A stretch of 64,000 nt of DNA, from positions 61,175,994 to 61,239,993 of the forward strand of contig NC_066316.1 of the NCBI RefSeq assembly GCF_022539315.1, written 5' to 3'. Origin of the DNA: Serinus canaria. Taxonomy: Eukaryota; Chordata; Aves; Passeriformes; Fringillidae. Positions within the stretch are counted from its first letter, which is position 1, and each line of letters begins with the position of its first letter. Position numbers and translations under genes: made by a program. Under the pieces are notes generated by a model, which worked only from the letters and a program-made list of their open reading frames with translations, ran no database searches and was not told the DNA's origin. Below are positions 36,366-50,660 of this stretch, in pieces.

Positions 36366-36783
36366 CAGGTCTGTTCTGCATTTTCTTTAACCCACAGCTA
36401 TTGCAGTGATAAACTGAAGGGCAATTCATACTCTCCCAAGAAGTAGGGCCTAACTTCTTCTTCACAGTCAAGTAACTACTCAGCTGAAGTCACACATCTG
36501 TTGCTGCTGTTACCTGTGGTTCAGCTTTCACAGAAGGGATACTCTCAGGGCCATACTCTCTGGCCTTGCAGCTCAGTTATTTCTCTGAGATGAAGAGAGA
36601 GGTTTGGTCCTTGTCCAGCTGAGTGGACCCAGCATTCAAGGCATCCCACTGCCTGTGAGAGCACTGCTATGTGAAAGGAACATCCCTCTGTGCCTCTGCT
36701 GCCTTCTCCCATGAGGCACCTGTCCTCAGAAGAAAGTTATGCACACCAGCTGGTTGAGTACAGACTAGCACCCAGCATTTCTA
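36366..36783. other. Non-coding stretch, nothing supported
   Basis: May include the remaining body of the SINE-like repeat (a CCCAGGTCTG word follows at 36365-36374), but I cannot define its end. Confidence 0.4.
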
Positions 36784-36829
36784 GAAAGTCTGCTATTTTC
36801 TTAGCAGAAAGTCTGCTATTTTCTCAGTG
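36784..36829. repeat. 23-bp tandem duplication
   Basis: GAAAGTCTGCTATTTTCT begins both copies (36784 and 36807). The units agree except near their 3' ends. A simple recent replication-slippage or end-joining duplication. Confidence 0.85.
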
Positions 36830-39800
36830 GAAGATGTAGATGCCTTAATTAGGTGACCTGACTGACCATAAGAGGTTGTGTTGTTCACACAACTGACACT
36901 GAAGGGAGTGGAGACTAAGCAGATGAAGAATACTCCTATTGCTGGTGTGTGTGTTTGAAGAAATTTCCAGTTTCTTGAGCAGCTTCCAGTTCAGTACTCT
37001 CTCAGGTAAAGTCAGAAGTTAAGACACACAAGCTCACAGACACAGAATAATAATCCAGCCAGACTGCTATAAGCTTTTGGTTTCTGTTGATACAAACCAG
37101 ATGTTGGTAAGATCTAAATTTCTAAGTATGTTTAACTCCTTGGAGCATCATTTTAGAATAAACACAAGAGGCATCTTTTCTCACATCTTTCTTTTCCCTT
37201 GCATCAGACTTACCCCAGCTGAACAGGTTATTTATTGTCCAGTCAACTGGGAAATGTCAATTACATAGCATTGTTTGAAAACTTGGATGGAGGAGGAGAA
37301 AGAAAATCACTGTGAAATTTTCCAGTCAAAACTCCATTTTTGCCAGTCATTTGATCTGATGCAGTGGTTTGCCACTGTCATCTACAGATCCATTGATAAG
37401 TTTAAGAAGACCAGAGAAAAATCTTGCACTATTCAACATAGTAATATAAATGTAAATTTAATGTATGGCTCATTAGAAACTGGTTTAGAATTTTAGTAAA
37501 TAAATAAAATAATATCATTCTCCTCTCCCTTGTGATTTCTTTACTGCATGTGGAACAGGTGCTCAGAGAAGAGAGATGCTCAGGTACTTCAGGGAGAGTT
37601 TACCTGTTTAAAAGAGATCAACAACTGTCCTATTGTACCTGTGTGAGATAGTGTACAACCAAAATATGAAATTTCAACACCACCTAGAGCAACTCTATGT
37701 AATTTCACAATCAGCATAAAGTACCTTGAGTTATGTCAAGACAAATGTAGCACTACTGATGCCACAATGAAATTTGGGAAAGGGCAGGTCATGAAAGGAA
37801 TGTTTAAAAATTTTAGCTTGTTGCCATGCACTTTGCTCCTACCCAACAAAACTACCTAGGAGTCTACCCAAAGCTCCAGAGTGGGACTCCAGAGTGAGGA
37901 GAAGGAAGTGTGCCCCTGGCAATGCCACCATGGTCAGCAAGAACAAGTCTCCCCAAGGTCCATCCCCTCTTACAGGACAGGAATAGCTGAGCTCTATATG
38001 CTGTTACATGATGCTTGCCTCTACTCTTTAAACAACTCAGTCCCAAAGGTTGTGAGAGCAGGAACAGGCAAGACTGGGACCCCTCCTGTACCACCTCTCT
38101 CCCTTCAGGCTAGCTGAACCCCATCCACTTTGCTCCCAGATGTCTGCAGCCTGTGTTTCTAGCCCACAAGCAGGGAAAATTACCTTTTCTAAAGGAAAAT
38201 CACTTCAAACAAGGAAATTGTGGGAAGAGGAAGAAGACCAGAATAAATGGCATGGTGAAGTCTCTGACCAAAATAGCCTAAATTACACCTATAGAGTGAG
38301 CAAAAGTTGAGGAAAAAAGAACACATGGGTGACCTATAATGAATTTTTCATCTAGAAGATAGTAGTATTTTTTTTTTTTTGCCGTTTCCACTTATCACTG
38401 ATAAAATCTGTTTCTCTGCAATGCTTTTACATTTACAAATTTGTACAGATGTTTAGTGCAGTGTTCTTTAACAGCACAGTGCTGCCCAGCTCACCAGAAG
38501 TGCATGCAGGGAGGATTTGGTAGAGCTAAATCGATTTTTTTCACTGGAACTGATCAATAGAGCTAGAAAATTTGTAAGAATTGCAGCTGAGCACACTGCA
38601 AAGATCTCTTTTAATGTAAAATTGGAGTGTGCAGTTAGTGGCTCATGAAAATCAAATTTATTTTTACATTCATTTTCTGATCATTCGACTATTCATATAA
38701 ACATTGTAGGAACTTTTTTTTTTCTTTTTAATATGAATCATCTCTCTCTTCCATTCCCCCAGATTGGCAAAGATGATATATGTCTTCCAAATAGAAAAGC
38801 AGACTTAAAGTAGCCAAGAAGAAAGTGAGTAGCTGAGGAAGCCACTTTCTGACTGGGAGTTGCTAAAGCATGCAGCAAGGCAGAGCTGTAGATCACTGGC
38901 TTACAGGGCCATGGAGCACTTCATAGTAAGGGGATGTGAAAGAGATATGTTTGCAGTTCTGCAGGTGCCTAATCCATTCAACAAGAAAATAATAGTAAAA
39001 TCACTCTCCTGGATGTGATGAGTCTGCAGGGATATATATACACATGTGCAAGAAACACCCTTCTTTTATTAGAATCAGAGAAGAGGAATTCTGAAAGATC
39101 CCTCTTGTTTTGAGTTGTGTGTGCTCTCAGTCTGGAAGAAATTGAGAATGACTGCATTTGAGAGCCTGTCTCTGGCACCAATCAATCTGGCATCTTTTGT
39201 GGCTGGTAAAAGGGCTGATAACCCATTTATACTGCCCACAGATCACTGACAGTAGTCCAGCAGGCTGACTGATCAGCTAGGCATCTGAGTAATATTAAGA
39301 ACAAGACAAAATCATTAGCTCTGGCTGTAGATTTCTAACACACATCTAACTAAAGCATATCCTTCTTTAGAAAATGTCAGTGTTGTAAAAGTGCTGCTTG
39401 ACAGATCTGGTGTCCCTTGGTCTTTGTATGCCTGACAGCCCTGGTATGGCCAACTACTCTGCAATCTTTCCCACTTATTAGCCAGAGGCTGACAAGTCCA
39501 TTGAATTCCACTCAGCAATACAGCATGCCTTCTGCTTCTGGAATTACTCTCTTGCTTGTTTTTTTGAGCAATTCTTAAGTGCTTTGCTGGAGCAAACCAA
39601 GCCACTCATCACCACCTAAGACCTGGCATTGCAAACCTGGATTCTGCAGTTGTACCTGCAATACCTGACACAGAGTTGCATTTAGGATAAGAAAAGGTGA
39701 TGAGTATTCACAGATGAGTAGGTAAATCACAGAAGATTTGAAGTAAGAAGGTCAGAAGTAGAGTTACGCTGGTGTAATCTTTAAAGATAATAAAGAAAAC

Positions 39801-42595
39801 ATTCAAACCAGATGTTTTAAGAGATCTTACTCAACACAGAATTAACAAAAGGGAAATAGTCCTTGTTTCAAAAGGGACAGGACATGCTGGAACAGCCTAA
39901 CACACTGAGATGACAAACATCAGAACTTAACCATAAAATCATTTGGGCAGAATTTCAGGCTCTGAAAAGAGACAGATGAAACCACAAGATCTGCAGCTAT
40001 GCAAGAACCAGTGACACACCAGGGGACATGAACCAGAGCATGGTCCCACAGATGTAAGCGACCCCTTGTCTGGATCACCCAGGTTGATGCTGTACTTTTC
40101 TCTACCCATTGATAGACCAAGCTTCCTCTCTAAAAGGCAGTGGCAATTTTGCCATTGACTTCCAAAGGAACAGCAGCCCTATGATTAGGCCGTGTACAAC
40201 TTCAATTAAAAAGTCTGTGAATCACATCATTCTGCCCTTGGCAGCTGAGAGATGAAGACAGCGGGATAGGAAATGAGCAGCTCAAGCAAATGGAAATAAT
40301 TTTTCTTTTAATTTTTTTCTAAAGGAAGATACTCAGCATAACTTGTCCCTTTTTTTCTCCATTTCTGTTATGAGCAGCTGTCTGGTGTGATTAAAGTAAA
40401 TTGCTAGCATCTTATTTACTTTTCACTATCAACAGGTTTGATTCTGTGAGATTGATTCACCACAGATAAAATTCATTCCTACAGAGAAAACGTTTTCTTG
40501 TTCAGGAGTCATTCGAGTCCTCATTTAGCTTGATTTTGACAGTTAATCTGGGCTTTCACTAATGGCCCACCCTTGTGAATAGGGCACAGGAAACCTCTCA
40601 GAAATACTCCTGTGAGCTCCAGTGATGCCAGTGGAGCTGACTGACTGTTCCTATTGGAAGCAGACCTTTCACTGCCTCTATGCTGTGACAGCCAGCTGGT
40701 TTGAAACATGTCATTGTACACACGTGCCTGCACTACACACTGTGTGGGTTGAGGTATATTACCCTAAACAAAAAAGAAAAGGCAAAACCAAAAAACAAAC
40801 ATCCCAAGAATACAACTGCAGTTACACAGAGGACTGTCATACACAGTATTTACTGAAAGAACCTAGGAAGGACACAGAGTAGTGCCACTGAATGCTTAGA
40901 TGGCTTTGGCTCAGCTCCAGGCTTCCTAAATGCCCAGGTACCAGTCACTAGGAAGGTGCCAATACAGGTCAGTAGACAGGACCCTGCTGATTCCATTAAC
41001 ACTACATTCAAAATTGAAAAGAAAAGCCACAGAAAACCTAACACCAAATGCAAAGACCAGAAGCTACAGGAAAACTATGCAAGCAAGATGGTGCATGATG
41101 CAGAGGCATTCCTGTGGGCTCAGAGATGCTGCTCCACAAGCCAAGCCACGCTGCATCACCACCACAACTGCCCCCTGACCTCCACCACGCTGAGCAGTGC
41201 CATCTCAGGCCAGCCCTGGCACTGACAACTCAGCTGCTCCAGTCACTTGTGTGCTTGGCTCACATTGATTTCAGTCAGATCCAGGTACATAAAGCAAGAA
41301 GCATTCTGAAGGACCTGGGCCTCAATTCTCTCTGTGCAAAACAGACATTTCCCTTTTCCCATTCTCCATAGAGTCTGTTTTGATCTGCAAGGCCTTTAGA
41401 GTACTTCCTTTGGGCATGTGCAATATTCAGCCCAGCAAGGGCTTCATAAACATGAAGCAAGCATATGATTAGTCAAAACAGAACACACATTCTAATTGTG
41501 ATTCCCTATTGACCTTAAAATAGAACTTCCCTGAGATTTCAGAAGCAGTAGCTTGCTAGCTTCAGATCAGTACCCCAAATGACTCCAAATGTAGTTGGGT
41601 CATTGCCAATAGGGCTGACTCAAAAGTACTGCAAAGATCTTTTTGAAAGTGTTTTCCTAGAGATAATATTACTCTCTGCCTCTTTCTCCCAGTAGCGTCC
41701 ATGTCCCCAGTGCTTGTCATTACCCAGTAAATTAATAGAGGTATTAAGATAACAACTTCTTTCTCATAAAAACAAAAGCATCAGAGATGCAGTAAGTCTT
41801 AACCAGACTGAAACCCACTGATACAAAGCTGAACCAAGACAATGTGAGATAAAACACTGAGTGCAGCAATAACAAACAACCTATTTTAGAGAGAAATATT
41901 TATTGCTTTTTCTTTTCTTTTATGAAGGCATTGATTCATGAAGGGGAGCCTAAGAATCCTCCGCTGAATAAATCCTTTTATCTAGATGGTCTTCTTCATG
42001 TTTGTGCCATGTGACCCTGGTAGTCTTCCTATTTAATACCCATAATCACATTCTCTTTGCATAACACTCATAATCCTTTGATACTGCACAGAGCGGAGTT
42101 TAGAAGCTTTGCAAGCCAAGACATTTTAAGTAATTTATATAGTGAAGTAGAATTTCCTCTGTCCACCTGCAAAAGCTGAAGCATTTCTGTGATTAAAGTT
42201 CATTTTTACAAGTTTCCATCAAGATAGGGTTTTCCATTAAAAAAAATAAGCACATTAAAAGGATCCATATATATGTGTTTGCTACTCAGGGCTTCAGTGG
42301 GTCTTGCTGTGTGCCACTTGGAAGAACAAATTTGATTTCATTTGAAACGGTCTGCTTGCTCCATGCATTTCTTTTAGCTGTAAATTGTTTTGTTACACTA
42401 TAAACAATCATAATATAGGGAAGGGAAATAACACAGATGCACAATTTCTCCTTTAATAATATCTCTACGGACACTTATTTTTATTGTAGATTTAAGAAAC
42501 AATCTGCTCATTTTCATTAGCAACATCACACTCTCAACAGCTATTAAAATCCCTTCTAGAGGATCAAATTAGAGAAATTAGAGCAATCAAGTGCC
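36830..42595. other. Non-coding stretch, nothing supported
   Basis: Contains a T13 run near 38370-38382 and clusters of overlapping plus-strand frames at 40622-41371 (82-89 codons each in different frames), the pattern expected of base composition, not a gene. No transposon relics recognised in nearly 6 kb, which is low repeat content even for a bird. Confidence 0.45.
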
Positions 42596-42613
42596 AAAAA
42601 AAAAAAAAAAAAG
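42596..42613. repeat. A18 mononucleotide run
   Basis: Eighteen A residues followed by GAGAG. No retrocopy seen beside it. Confidence 0.95.
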
Positions 42614-45600
42614 AGAGAAATCTATTTCATACAAAAACCCATCTCATACAAAACTATTTTGATAACTTAGTCTAGACATGGAGCAACAAGATAGTGGCCA
42701 ACATTTTCATATCCCATTGTCTATTTCCTGAGTCATGCTGTCCCTTGTTAACTGAAAAGAACATCATTCTAATCAAAAGAATACCCATCACAGAATATTC
42801 CATTTAGAACAATAGGAGAAATTATTATCAATGTTATAAAATTGCAGAAGGTAATTCAAATGCCTGAAGGATTGCAGGCAAAGAAGCAGTGCTCCAAATT
42901 CTAAATTAAACAAATAAAAAGCCTTATGGAAAATTAAAAGAAGCACCCCAACATATAAAATAAAATGTGTGGATTAGGATGTTGAAAAAATTAGCAAGAG
43001 CAGCAACCGTGGAATAAAAATTATTGCAGGGTATATAAACACTAGTCAGAGGAATAGCATGGCCTTCTTCCATCTTGGAAGGCTGTTATGTTACTAAAAG
43101 GCAGCAGTAAAAGATCAGAGCATTGTTAATCAGCATGAAAGGAGAAGATCAGCCAAGAACAGCAAAAAATAAATATATTTTTAATGGCTATTAAAAAGCC
43201 CAGGTCTTCTGGCCAAGCAGGGAGTCTGAGATGTCTGGTTACCTCACTCCAGCAGGAGACACGGCAATTGAATTTACCCTTTGGTGTTTACACAAAGGAG
43301 GCCAGCTTCAGCAGCACCTGAGGTCCTTAGAGACAGACAGCACTGGGGAGCCTGGACAGCTGCTCTGGCTGCCCTCTTGGTGTTGGCTTGGTTAGACAAC
43401 ATCTTCATCTGTTTGTGCAGAGCAGCTGAATAACCCCGAGATGCTGTGGCACTGAACCACCATTCACAACAATAGCTTAAGTCCACAAAGACTGAATTCC
43501 ACCTACATTTAATATAGTAGGTTACATTTCTTACAATGTATAGAATTTCCTACAAAATTCCTGTGCAGTTAATACCATGCCTCCGTGTTTCCAGATGCAG
43601 CTGGGCCCTTTGAGGCACTTAAACAATAGAAAACCCTGGAAATTTTAACTGCTGGGAAGACTCTCTGTAGAGTTCAGTGAATGAGGAATATGAAAAGCAG
43701 CACATCAGGGTTTCAGTGACTGTAAGTCTCACAGATCAATTATGTACCCACTAGAGGAGCAGGACATGGGGTCGCTGTGTTAAATAAAATATTGTCTAAA
43801 TCCTTCCCCCCTGGAGGAGGATCTCACTGCTGGAGTTTTGATATCCCCTGTGGTCATTCAGGAGCTTCCAGACACCTCTGCCACAAAGCTTCAGGCTAGA
43901 CTTATACCCAAACACCATCTTGCTAAGCATTTTTGGCAGGGCAGCATACAAATGAGATCAGACTGCTAACTCAAACATATTGGGTGTTGCTCAATTCCTG
44001 AAGAGAATTGTTCTGCACAAGTCAACTTTTCCTCACTCACTTTCTAACGCAGAAGTGGATCCATCTTCCACAGCAGTTTCTGAAGTGGAACACAGCTAAA
44101 AGGCTTTTTTCACAGGAGTGCTCAGTGAAAGTAATGAAGTGCCTTGCACCACAGACCAGCTACTGCTGCAGTGGGACTCATTGCTGTACGTGTGACACTG
44201 TGACCGAGGCGAGAGCCGGTGACACCCTTCTCTAGGGAAAGCAAAGACTGAAAAATTCAAGGTTCTAAAACATGATACTTCTTGTGAATCATATGCCAAA
44301 AATTGCCTCACCCGTGGGTCATTTAATATACAATTTCAAAGCAGATGTATTTTTCTAATGCTATTTACAGATCTCTCAAATTGTAAATTAAATTCCTTTT
44401 GTTGCTCAGACTTTTTTTCCCCCTGCTGAAATATAACACTGATACAAGTCTGGGTGTTATTTTAGGATGTCTCTAATATTTTTATTTTTATCTTTTACTG
44501 CTTGTTAAAGTTTCTCTGGCTTCCATTTAGACATCTGTGGAAAATACAAGTGGATTTACATTTCAATAAGAAATTTTCCTAGGTTATTTTTCTCCTGAAT
44601 GAAATCTCTCCTCCTATTTTCATGATTTCATGGGAGGAAATCCAGTCTTTTTCTGCTGTACCCTAATTTTTTTTTTTTTTTTGTTCTTTCTGAAACCTTT
44701 AAGCTAATTCTTTAACTGATTGGAAGAAGGGAAGGCTTCCTTTCTCACCTTATGCTTTGGCCATTCATTTTTAGCAGGATCTCAAAATTATATAGATTAT
44801 ATTCACAAGGTAATATATTGGGATATTTTTTGTGCAGGTTGCAATAAGTGAGACAGCTTTGGATTTTTAAAACTCCATTTGTTGTTGAAACATTAAATTC
44901 AAAGGTATAACTGCATTGATCCATGTGAAATTTAGCAGAGTCCAACCAAAGGCAGTTCAAGAAAGCAGCATTTAAGATGCATGGCACATTTCAGCTGGGG
45001 TTCAGGGTCTGGATCTGAAACTGAACTAAAGCCAAGAATAATTCTCCATTTATTTCCAGGGCTTTATTTCTCATTTAGATTAAAAAGGAGAAGAAAGAAA
45101 ACACAAAATTGCTTTAAATCTCACAGACCCAAATGCAGTCAGATCTGCAGAGTATAGTCCCACAGGTTCAGGTTCAGGAAACAGAGCTTTATGTTCCAAA
45201 TGGCTGGGGTTTACATTTGATGGTGCACTTAAGGTGGTCTAATCTAGCACTTTACTGGACTATTTTATCTTAATTTTTACTATAAATTTAAATTGAGAGT
45301 CAAATGTTCTCACCCAAATCAAGCAGCATGGTCTCACAAATCAGGATAAGTATTTTCAGGAACAGGATATTTAGGCAATTTCTACAAATCAGACACCACG
45401 TAGGCTACAAGGATATACTACACATTATATTGCTTTAATTCATAACACCAGCAACTGACTACTCTTTGATAGTTGTAATTTCAGCTCTATTTTGGTTAAT
45501 TCCCAAATCTAGGCCTTTTCAAAGCTACAAAATTCACAGCATGAGATCAGAAATCCCTTGGAAGCAGACTTTACCACCAGTTTCCTAGGACTTCATGAAG

Positions 45601-47298
45601 TATGATCACATGCAGAACAGCAAAAAGACAAGTTAGAAGTGCTTCAGCATCATACTGCTTCAGCAGCTTCAGTGGTGGAAATAACCTGCACTTTGCAGCC
45701 AGGAGCACAGTTATGCCAGGCTGGATTGCCTGCCATGGTCTGTGTCACCTCAGTCCAGTGCTTGATGAAAGCAACTATCTTATGTGTATTGTAAAAGATG
45801 ACTTATAGCAAGATCTTATCGCTAATCTGTCTGCTTGGGCTCCTGTCATGCCTCCTCTGCAGGACAAAGGCAGTGATTTCCACATTCACCTGGAACTCTG
45901 AAAAGCATCTGTAGGACAAAACCTGTTTGAAAAGAGATAAATTTGTGCATCCTGACAATATAAGGCTGTAAAAAGAAATTGCCTAAAGGAGGTGGTGAGA
46001 GAAAATAGATCTTGTGCTTGTTAGTTTTCTCTTTTTTTTTTTTTTTTCTTCAAAGGACTAAATGCACACAGACAAGCACACAAAACCAGACTAATCCCAC
46101 AGACTCCAGAAGATAACTAACTTCTGGGGAATCCTGTTTGAGATAGGAATATGTGGAGAGCTCCCATGTCCTTTTGATTTCCTCTTTCACCGGTTTCTTT
46201 ACTTACTATGAGAGACAAGACTTCAAGTTTTTTCACTTCAAGAACATTGTAGGAAAAATTAAAAATATGGTCAATCCTTTGGGAAAACAAACCTTTACCT
46301 TCTTGCTGTTTTGCTGCTTAAAAGACTTTCACCTAATTTATTCTGATTGCTTGACTCTTATAAATTACGGACCAGATCTACAGCATCTAATAAATTAGTG
46401 CAGCACTGCTAACCAAGGCAAGTTCATTTACAGGAGGCTAGATCTGAATGCTCCCTTGCCTTTGGGAATGTCATCTGCAGTAAGCAATTTCCCCAAGCTG
46501 TTTTAATTACTTTAGAGTGTCAAGATATTTTGCACTCTATTAATGAGATTAGCTTCATTATGTTTATCTAAAGTTTCAAGAGATGATGTAATTTTAAATT
46601 ATTAAAGCAATAAAATTAAAGAGGTTTTTTTTTTATTAAAAAAACAGGGGCGTGGGGGGAAAGCCAACCAAGCCCTAACAAGTTTGCTAGCATTATAAAC
46701 TGAAAAAGAAGCAGTCAGAACTGGCAAAATATTCAACATGAATAAGGCAGGTTATGACTGGGAAATATGGAAAATTATTCATCCAACTGCATAACGACTT
46801 AATAAAAATACATACTTTACACACGGCAGGCTACTATGTCACCATTTATTCTTGTAAAAACAATCTCCTTTTATCTCTCCAGGCTGTGAAACATCTGGTA
46901 AGCAGCTTCCATTCTGCATTCTTTGTTGCCCACTAAAACTTTAGGGTTTGAGGAAAACCCATTACCCAACTTGCCCCTAAAAAGTAAATATTTTAAGAGA
47001 TCCACCAAAATGTCTGAGGATAATTCACTTATTTATGGACATGCTATTAACTTTATAGTTCAAGCCAGTTCTGCCTCAAAGGTTCTGCTTCTGATGGTGG
47101 GAAACCTGTTTTTCATGGCAGATGAATAGGAGGGAGGATAGCCCTTCTTAGAAGGAAAGCTTTTAACAACTTTTGAGAACTGAGCTGTGCAGTGCAACTC
47201 AATCAAATGTAGTAAGCAGAGCTGAAGACTGGGCTTCTTTGAAATATTTCTACCATCACTGTCTTTAGAGGGCAGTTTTCTCACAAGCATTTTCTTTC
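42614..47298. other. Non-coding stretch; T16 runs at 44667 and 46032
   Basis: Two 16-base T runs (44667-44682, 46032-46047). Open frames up to 81 codons, none recognised. AT-rich throughout, with a small CpG group at 44189-44219. Confidence 0.45.
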
Positions 47299-47321
47299 TT
47301 TTTTTTTTTTTTTTTTTTTTT
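47299..47321. repeat. T23 mononucleotide run
   Basis: The longest mononucleotide run in the window. On the minus strand it is a poly(A), and the sequence to its right would then be an upstream transcript body. Confidence 0.95.
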
Positions 47322-49371
47322 AATAGCTCTCATTAAAAATATCAACACCCAAAACTTTTTCTCTCTGACCCACCACATCAGTGTCCTTCAGGACAGTCAT
47401 GGTCTTCCTCATTTCCCTCATCTTGTGATGCTTCCTTCAGTTTCTCCTGGGTCATTGCTTGTGAGAGACAGAAAGAAAAGTTATGGGACAGCCATGGAGC
47501 TGAGCTGGAAGGTCAGATCCAGAGGGTCTCCTTTGGAGCTTTGCCTGATCTTGTTTAAAAGTGGAGGACATGGGAGTGGAAAAATAATGTGCTGTAAAAC
47601 AAACCCACAGATTTAGTGCAGCTACAAATCTCCCAGTATTTTTACATTCCCTTTGCCCCAGAGAAGCAAGTTTTGAAACAGCAATATTTTTACATGGTTC
47701 AACACTTGCCCAACTTATTCCCCACACAGAAAGGGTATCCAGGTGCCATGAGATGGCAGGAGGCAGAGACACCTCTGGAGTACCTTTTCCTTTCAGGAAT
47801 GCTTCTGAGTCTGTCACTGGGGCTCAGTTCTTACCATGCTCTGCAGGATCTCAGCCCAGGGACCTGCTGGGGGCTTAAGAAGAAAAACATTCACACTTGT
47901 CTCTGTCCAGCATTTCCAGAGGACACATGCCAAGGCCATATGAGGGATCTCACTAGCTTTGAGCTCTGTTACCTCCAAAGATTTCTAGGTCTGGCTCCAC
48001 CCCAGAGTAAATGTCTAGTGGCAGCCTGATGAAAAGCTGTACAGGGACAGTTGCTCTGACAGGAAAACATCTGAGTTGCAAACAGTTTTGTTTTAACAGT
48101 CTGGGCAGGATAGGTCAAATAATGGCATGGTCCTAAGGATGAAAGGCATAGGAGTTACATCATTTCTAGACATTGCAAAAAGACACTGGAGCATGAATCT
48201 GAAAAGGTTTGCTTCGAATTAGCAATGAAAACATATGTACAGGTTCTCATCTGAGCTCTTAAGGCTCATACAATTTGTTATACTGGCACTTCCCGCCCCT
48301 GGCTTTGTTTAAAGCTACCCAGATGTGCAGTGTGACAGAGCCCCAGACATAAGGCATGCACATTTACTGCTCTGCCCCAGCCCTGCACACTGTCCAACAG
48401 GTGGGACTGCTGAAGATCATATACGCTGGTGGTGCCACATGAAGACTAGGAGGGAGATGCTCTGGGTCAAGAGGAAAATACAAGTCAGGAGAAGGGAGTT
48501 CTACCTGTTTCAATAACTAACTGGTGGGATTCTCTGGAGGGACCCATGTTGCCAAGGAGAAGGTACAACTGTCTGCCATGGCCTCCTTGCATTTCCTTAC
48601 TCCCATCCCAATTGTCATTTCTTTCCTGACTTTGAAGAGGAGAAAGGAAGAAGATCCCTCTCTTGCTCTTACAAAACAAAATTCTCCCTCTCCCTCCTGC
48701 CCTGCACTTTGGATCAAAAGAAATGATGACCACACAACAACCCCTCCCCTGGGGCTCCCGGGCAGGGTAAGGAGGCACTGCTGGCACAGGTTTTCCTTGT
48801 TTAACTTACAGGATTGCATTTATGTCTTTAGCTTTTAGTCTGTTTCTTTTTAAGAGAATATACTGGATAAAAGTCATTCCTTAGGGCAAAAAAAGACATT
48901 TGGCTTTGAGTTTCATTCAACTTATTAGTCCAAGCTGCTTGTGGATACAATTGTAATTGTGCCAGCTATCTAGTTAAATGTCCAGCTTGCTCTGGTTCTA
49001 TGGGTGTTTCTCCTCAGAGCAGCTTGTAGCCGTACAGAAAAGAGTACAAATCTTAGCACTGGGAAGAGACAAGAAAAACTATTACTGTTAAGCCCACAGG
49101 TTTCAATATTTAAAGGGTAGGGTAGTTTTGATCTGCATGTGCTGCTCTTAAAATGTTCTGGTTTGTGAGTATTACTTTTAAATTACCTACTGGAATGCAA
49201 ACATGAAAAAAAAAAAAGGAAACATTCAGCAGAGAATGTCAGCAACAGCAAAACACTAACAGAGGACTAACAATTTACCTGTAAGAAAATATCAGAAAAT
49301 GGGTTCCAGCTGAATAAATAAAGTGAAGTATTTTTTGAAGTTTAACCTACAACATTCTTATGGATCTAGGG
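47322..49371. other. Stretch with overlapping unrecognised open frames
   Basis: Minus frame 47452-47817 (121 codons) and plus frame 47616-48029 (137 codons) overlap. Frames of about 100 codons overlap on both strands at 48485-48838. None has a recognisable domain. GC content is somewhat higher than the neighbours. Probably non-coding, though the poly(T) at 47299 leaves room for a minus-strand retrocopy of an unknown transcript. Confidence 0.35.
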
Positions 49372-49391
49372 AAAAAAAAAAAAAAAAAAAA
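49372..49391. repeat. A20 mononucleotide run
   Basis: Twenty A residues. The tract ends in AGATTC. Confidence 0.95.
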
Positions 49392-50429
49392 GATTCTTGG
49401 TCTGTTAGCACAGCTACTGGGAAAATGACAGGTCCTGGTGGCGGGAGCTGGGATATTCTGCCTCCTTCAGGAGCCAGGCTGGAGCTCTTGGCAGCACATA
49501 TATCCCTTCCTAGATCTTCAGGAGATTTCTTTGTGAACTCAGCTGGTGATTTCCAGGCATGTCTTTATTTGTAGATGCCCTAAAATATTAGGCTGGGGAG
49601 GCAGAGTACATGGTGCTGCCTTACGTCCTGTTGCCACTGGGCTTGTTTTCCTTACCTACCATTTACTGGCCTTTTCAAGGCAGGCCATAGGCAGAAAAAA
49701 CATTACCCTTGGCCCCTTGTTTGTGGCAGCAAGGGAAGGCAGAGACAGTGGCAAAGCAGAGAAAGCATGGATTCATCACAAGTAAAACTCCAGGATGAGC
49801 AAAATTTGAAAGAGAACCCTTAAAGAGCTTATAGGACTGCCCTAGGAGCTGCAGTGGCTGCTTTTACACCAGGAGAGACTCTCTTAGGAAGGTCAACAGC
49901 ATGGCAGAGTCTATCAGAAATGCCAGAAGAGTCTACACAGGGAGGCCAGTTTCCTCTGGTATAAGACTTGCATGAGATCAGACAGACAAAAAAATTGTTC
50001 AATAATGAAAGCTGCTCTCTTATCATTACAGGGACATGGCGATTTCTGCTCTTCTTCAGCCTCTCCTGAAAGAGAAGAAATTTAATGACCTGTAAATAGA
50101 TAGAATATTAAAGTACCCAGAAAATACAAGTGAGAATTTCTCTGGAATTCAGTGAAGGTTAATTCACTGTTTTCAAACAAAGCAGTAACAACCCTCTTCA
50201 AAGCAGAAGTATATTGTCAGTGCCCACAAGGACAGAGAGGGATTTGTGATTTCAGGACCAGATCCTTTGGGAATGAATAAAATAGAAGGTTGTGTTATTC
50301 TGATAACATTCTTCTGTATATTTCAGTCTCCATTATGCTCTGGACACAAAACATTTAATTTAATTAGGGATAGAACAAGAAGGTCATGTTATGGTTTTGG
50401 TTTTGAAGAACTACATTAGTCAGGTTGTG
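49392..50429. other. Non-coding stretch, nothing supported
   Basis: Small frames only (65-83 codons). No repeats recognised. Confidence 0.45.
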
Positions 50430-50660
50430 ATTTGCACAACCCAAATAGGGGATGGTTTAAATCTAGGTTCCATTTTTAGCCAAACCACCCAAGTCCAGAG
50501 GGGATAGAAAGCCCAGATAAAAGGGTCTGAGTTTAGTCTCATGTCTATAAGGGACAAACTGGAGTGGTTTGGGTTTAAATGTTGCAAAACCTCATCACTC
50601 AGGTTTTGGTTCTGCAAAAACAAAAACAACTTGGGGTTGGTCTGGATGTCATTCCATTTT
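50430..50660. repeat. Imperfect dispersed internal repeat
   Basis: A word TCAGGTTGTGATTTGCACAA (50421-50440) recurs in altered form as TCAGGTTTTGGTTCTGCAAA (50599-50618), and GGTTTAAAT occurs at 50455 and 50572. The pattern suggests an old local duplication about 120-180 bp apart, now diverged. Plus and minus open frames cross it without recognisable content. Confidence 0.3.

Noticed and set aside
40622..41371. Gene suggested by a cluster of plus-strand frames
   Set aside because: Frames of 82-89 codons overlap in different phases with no consistent one, no start context and no recognisable peptide.
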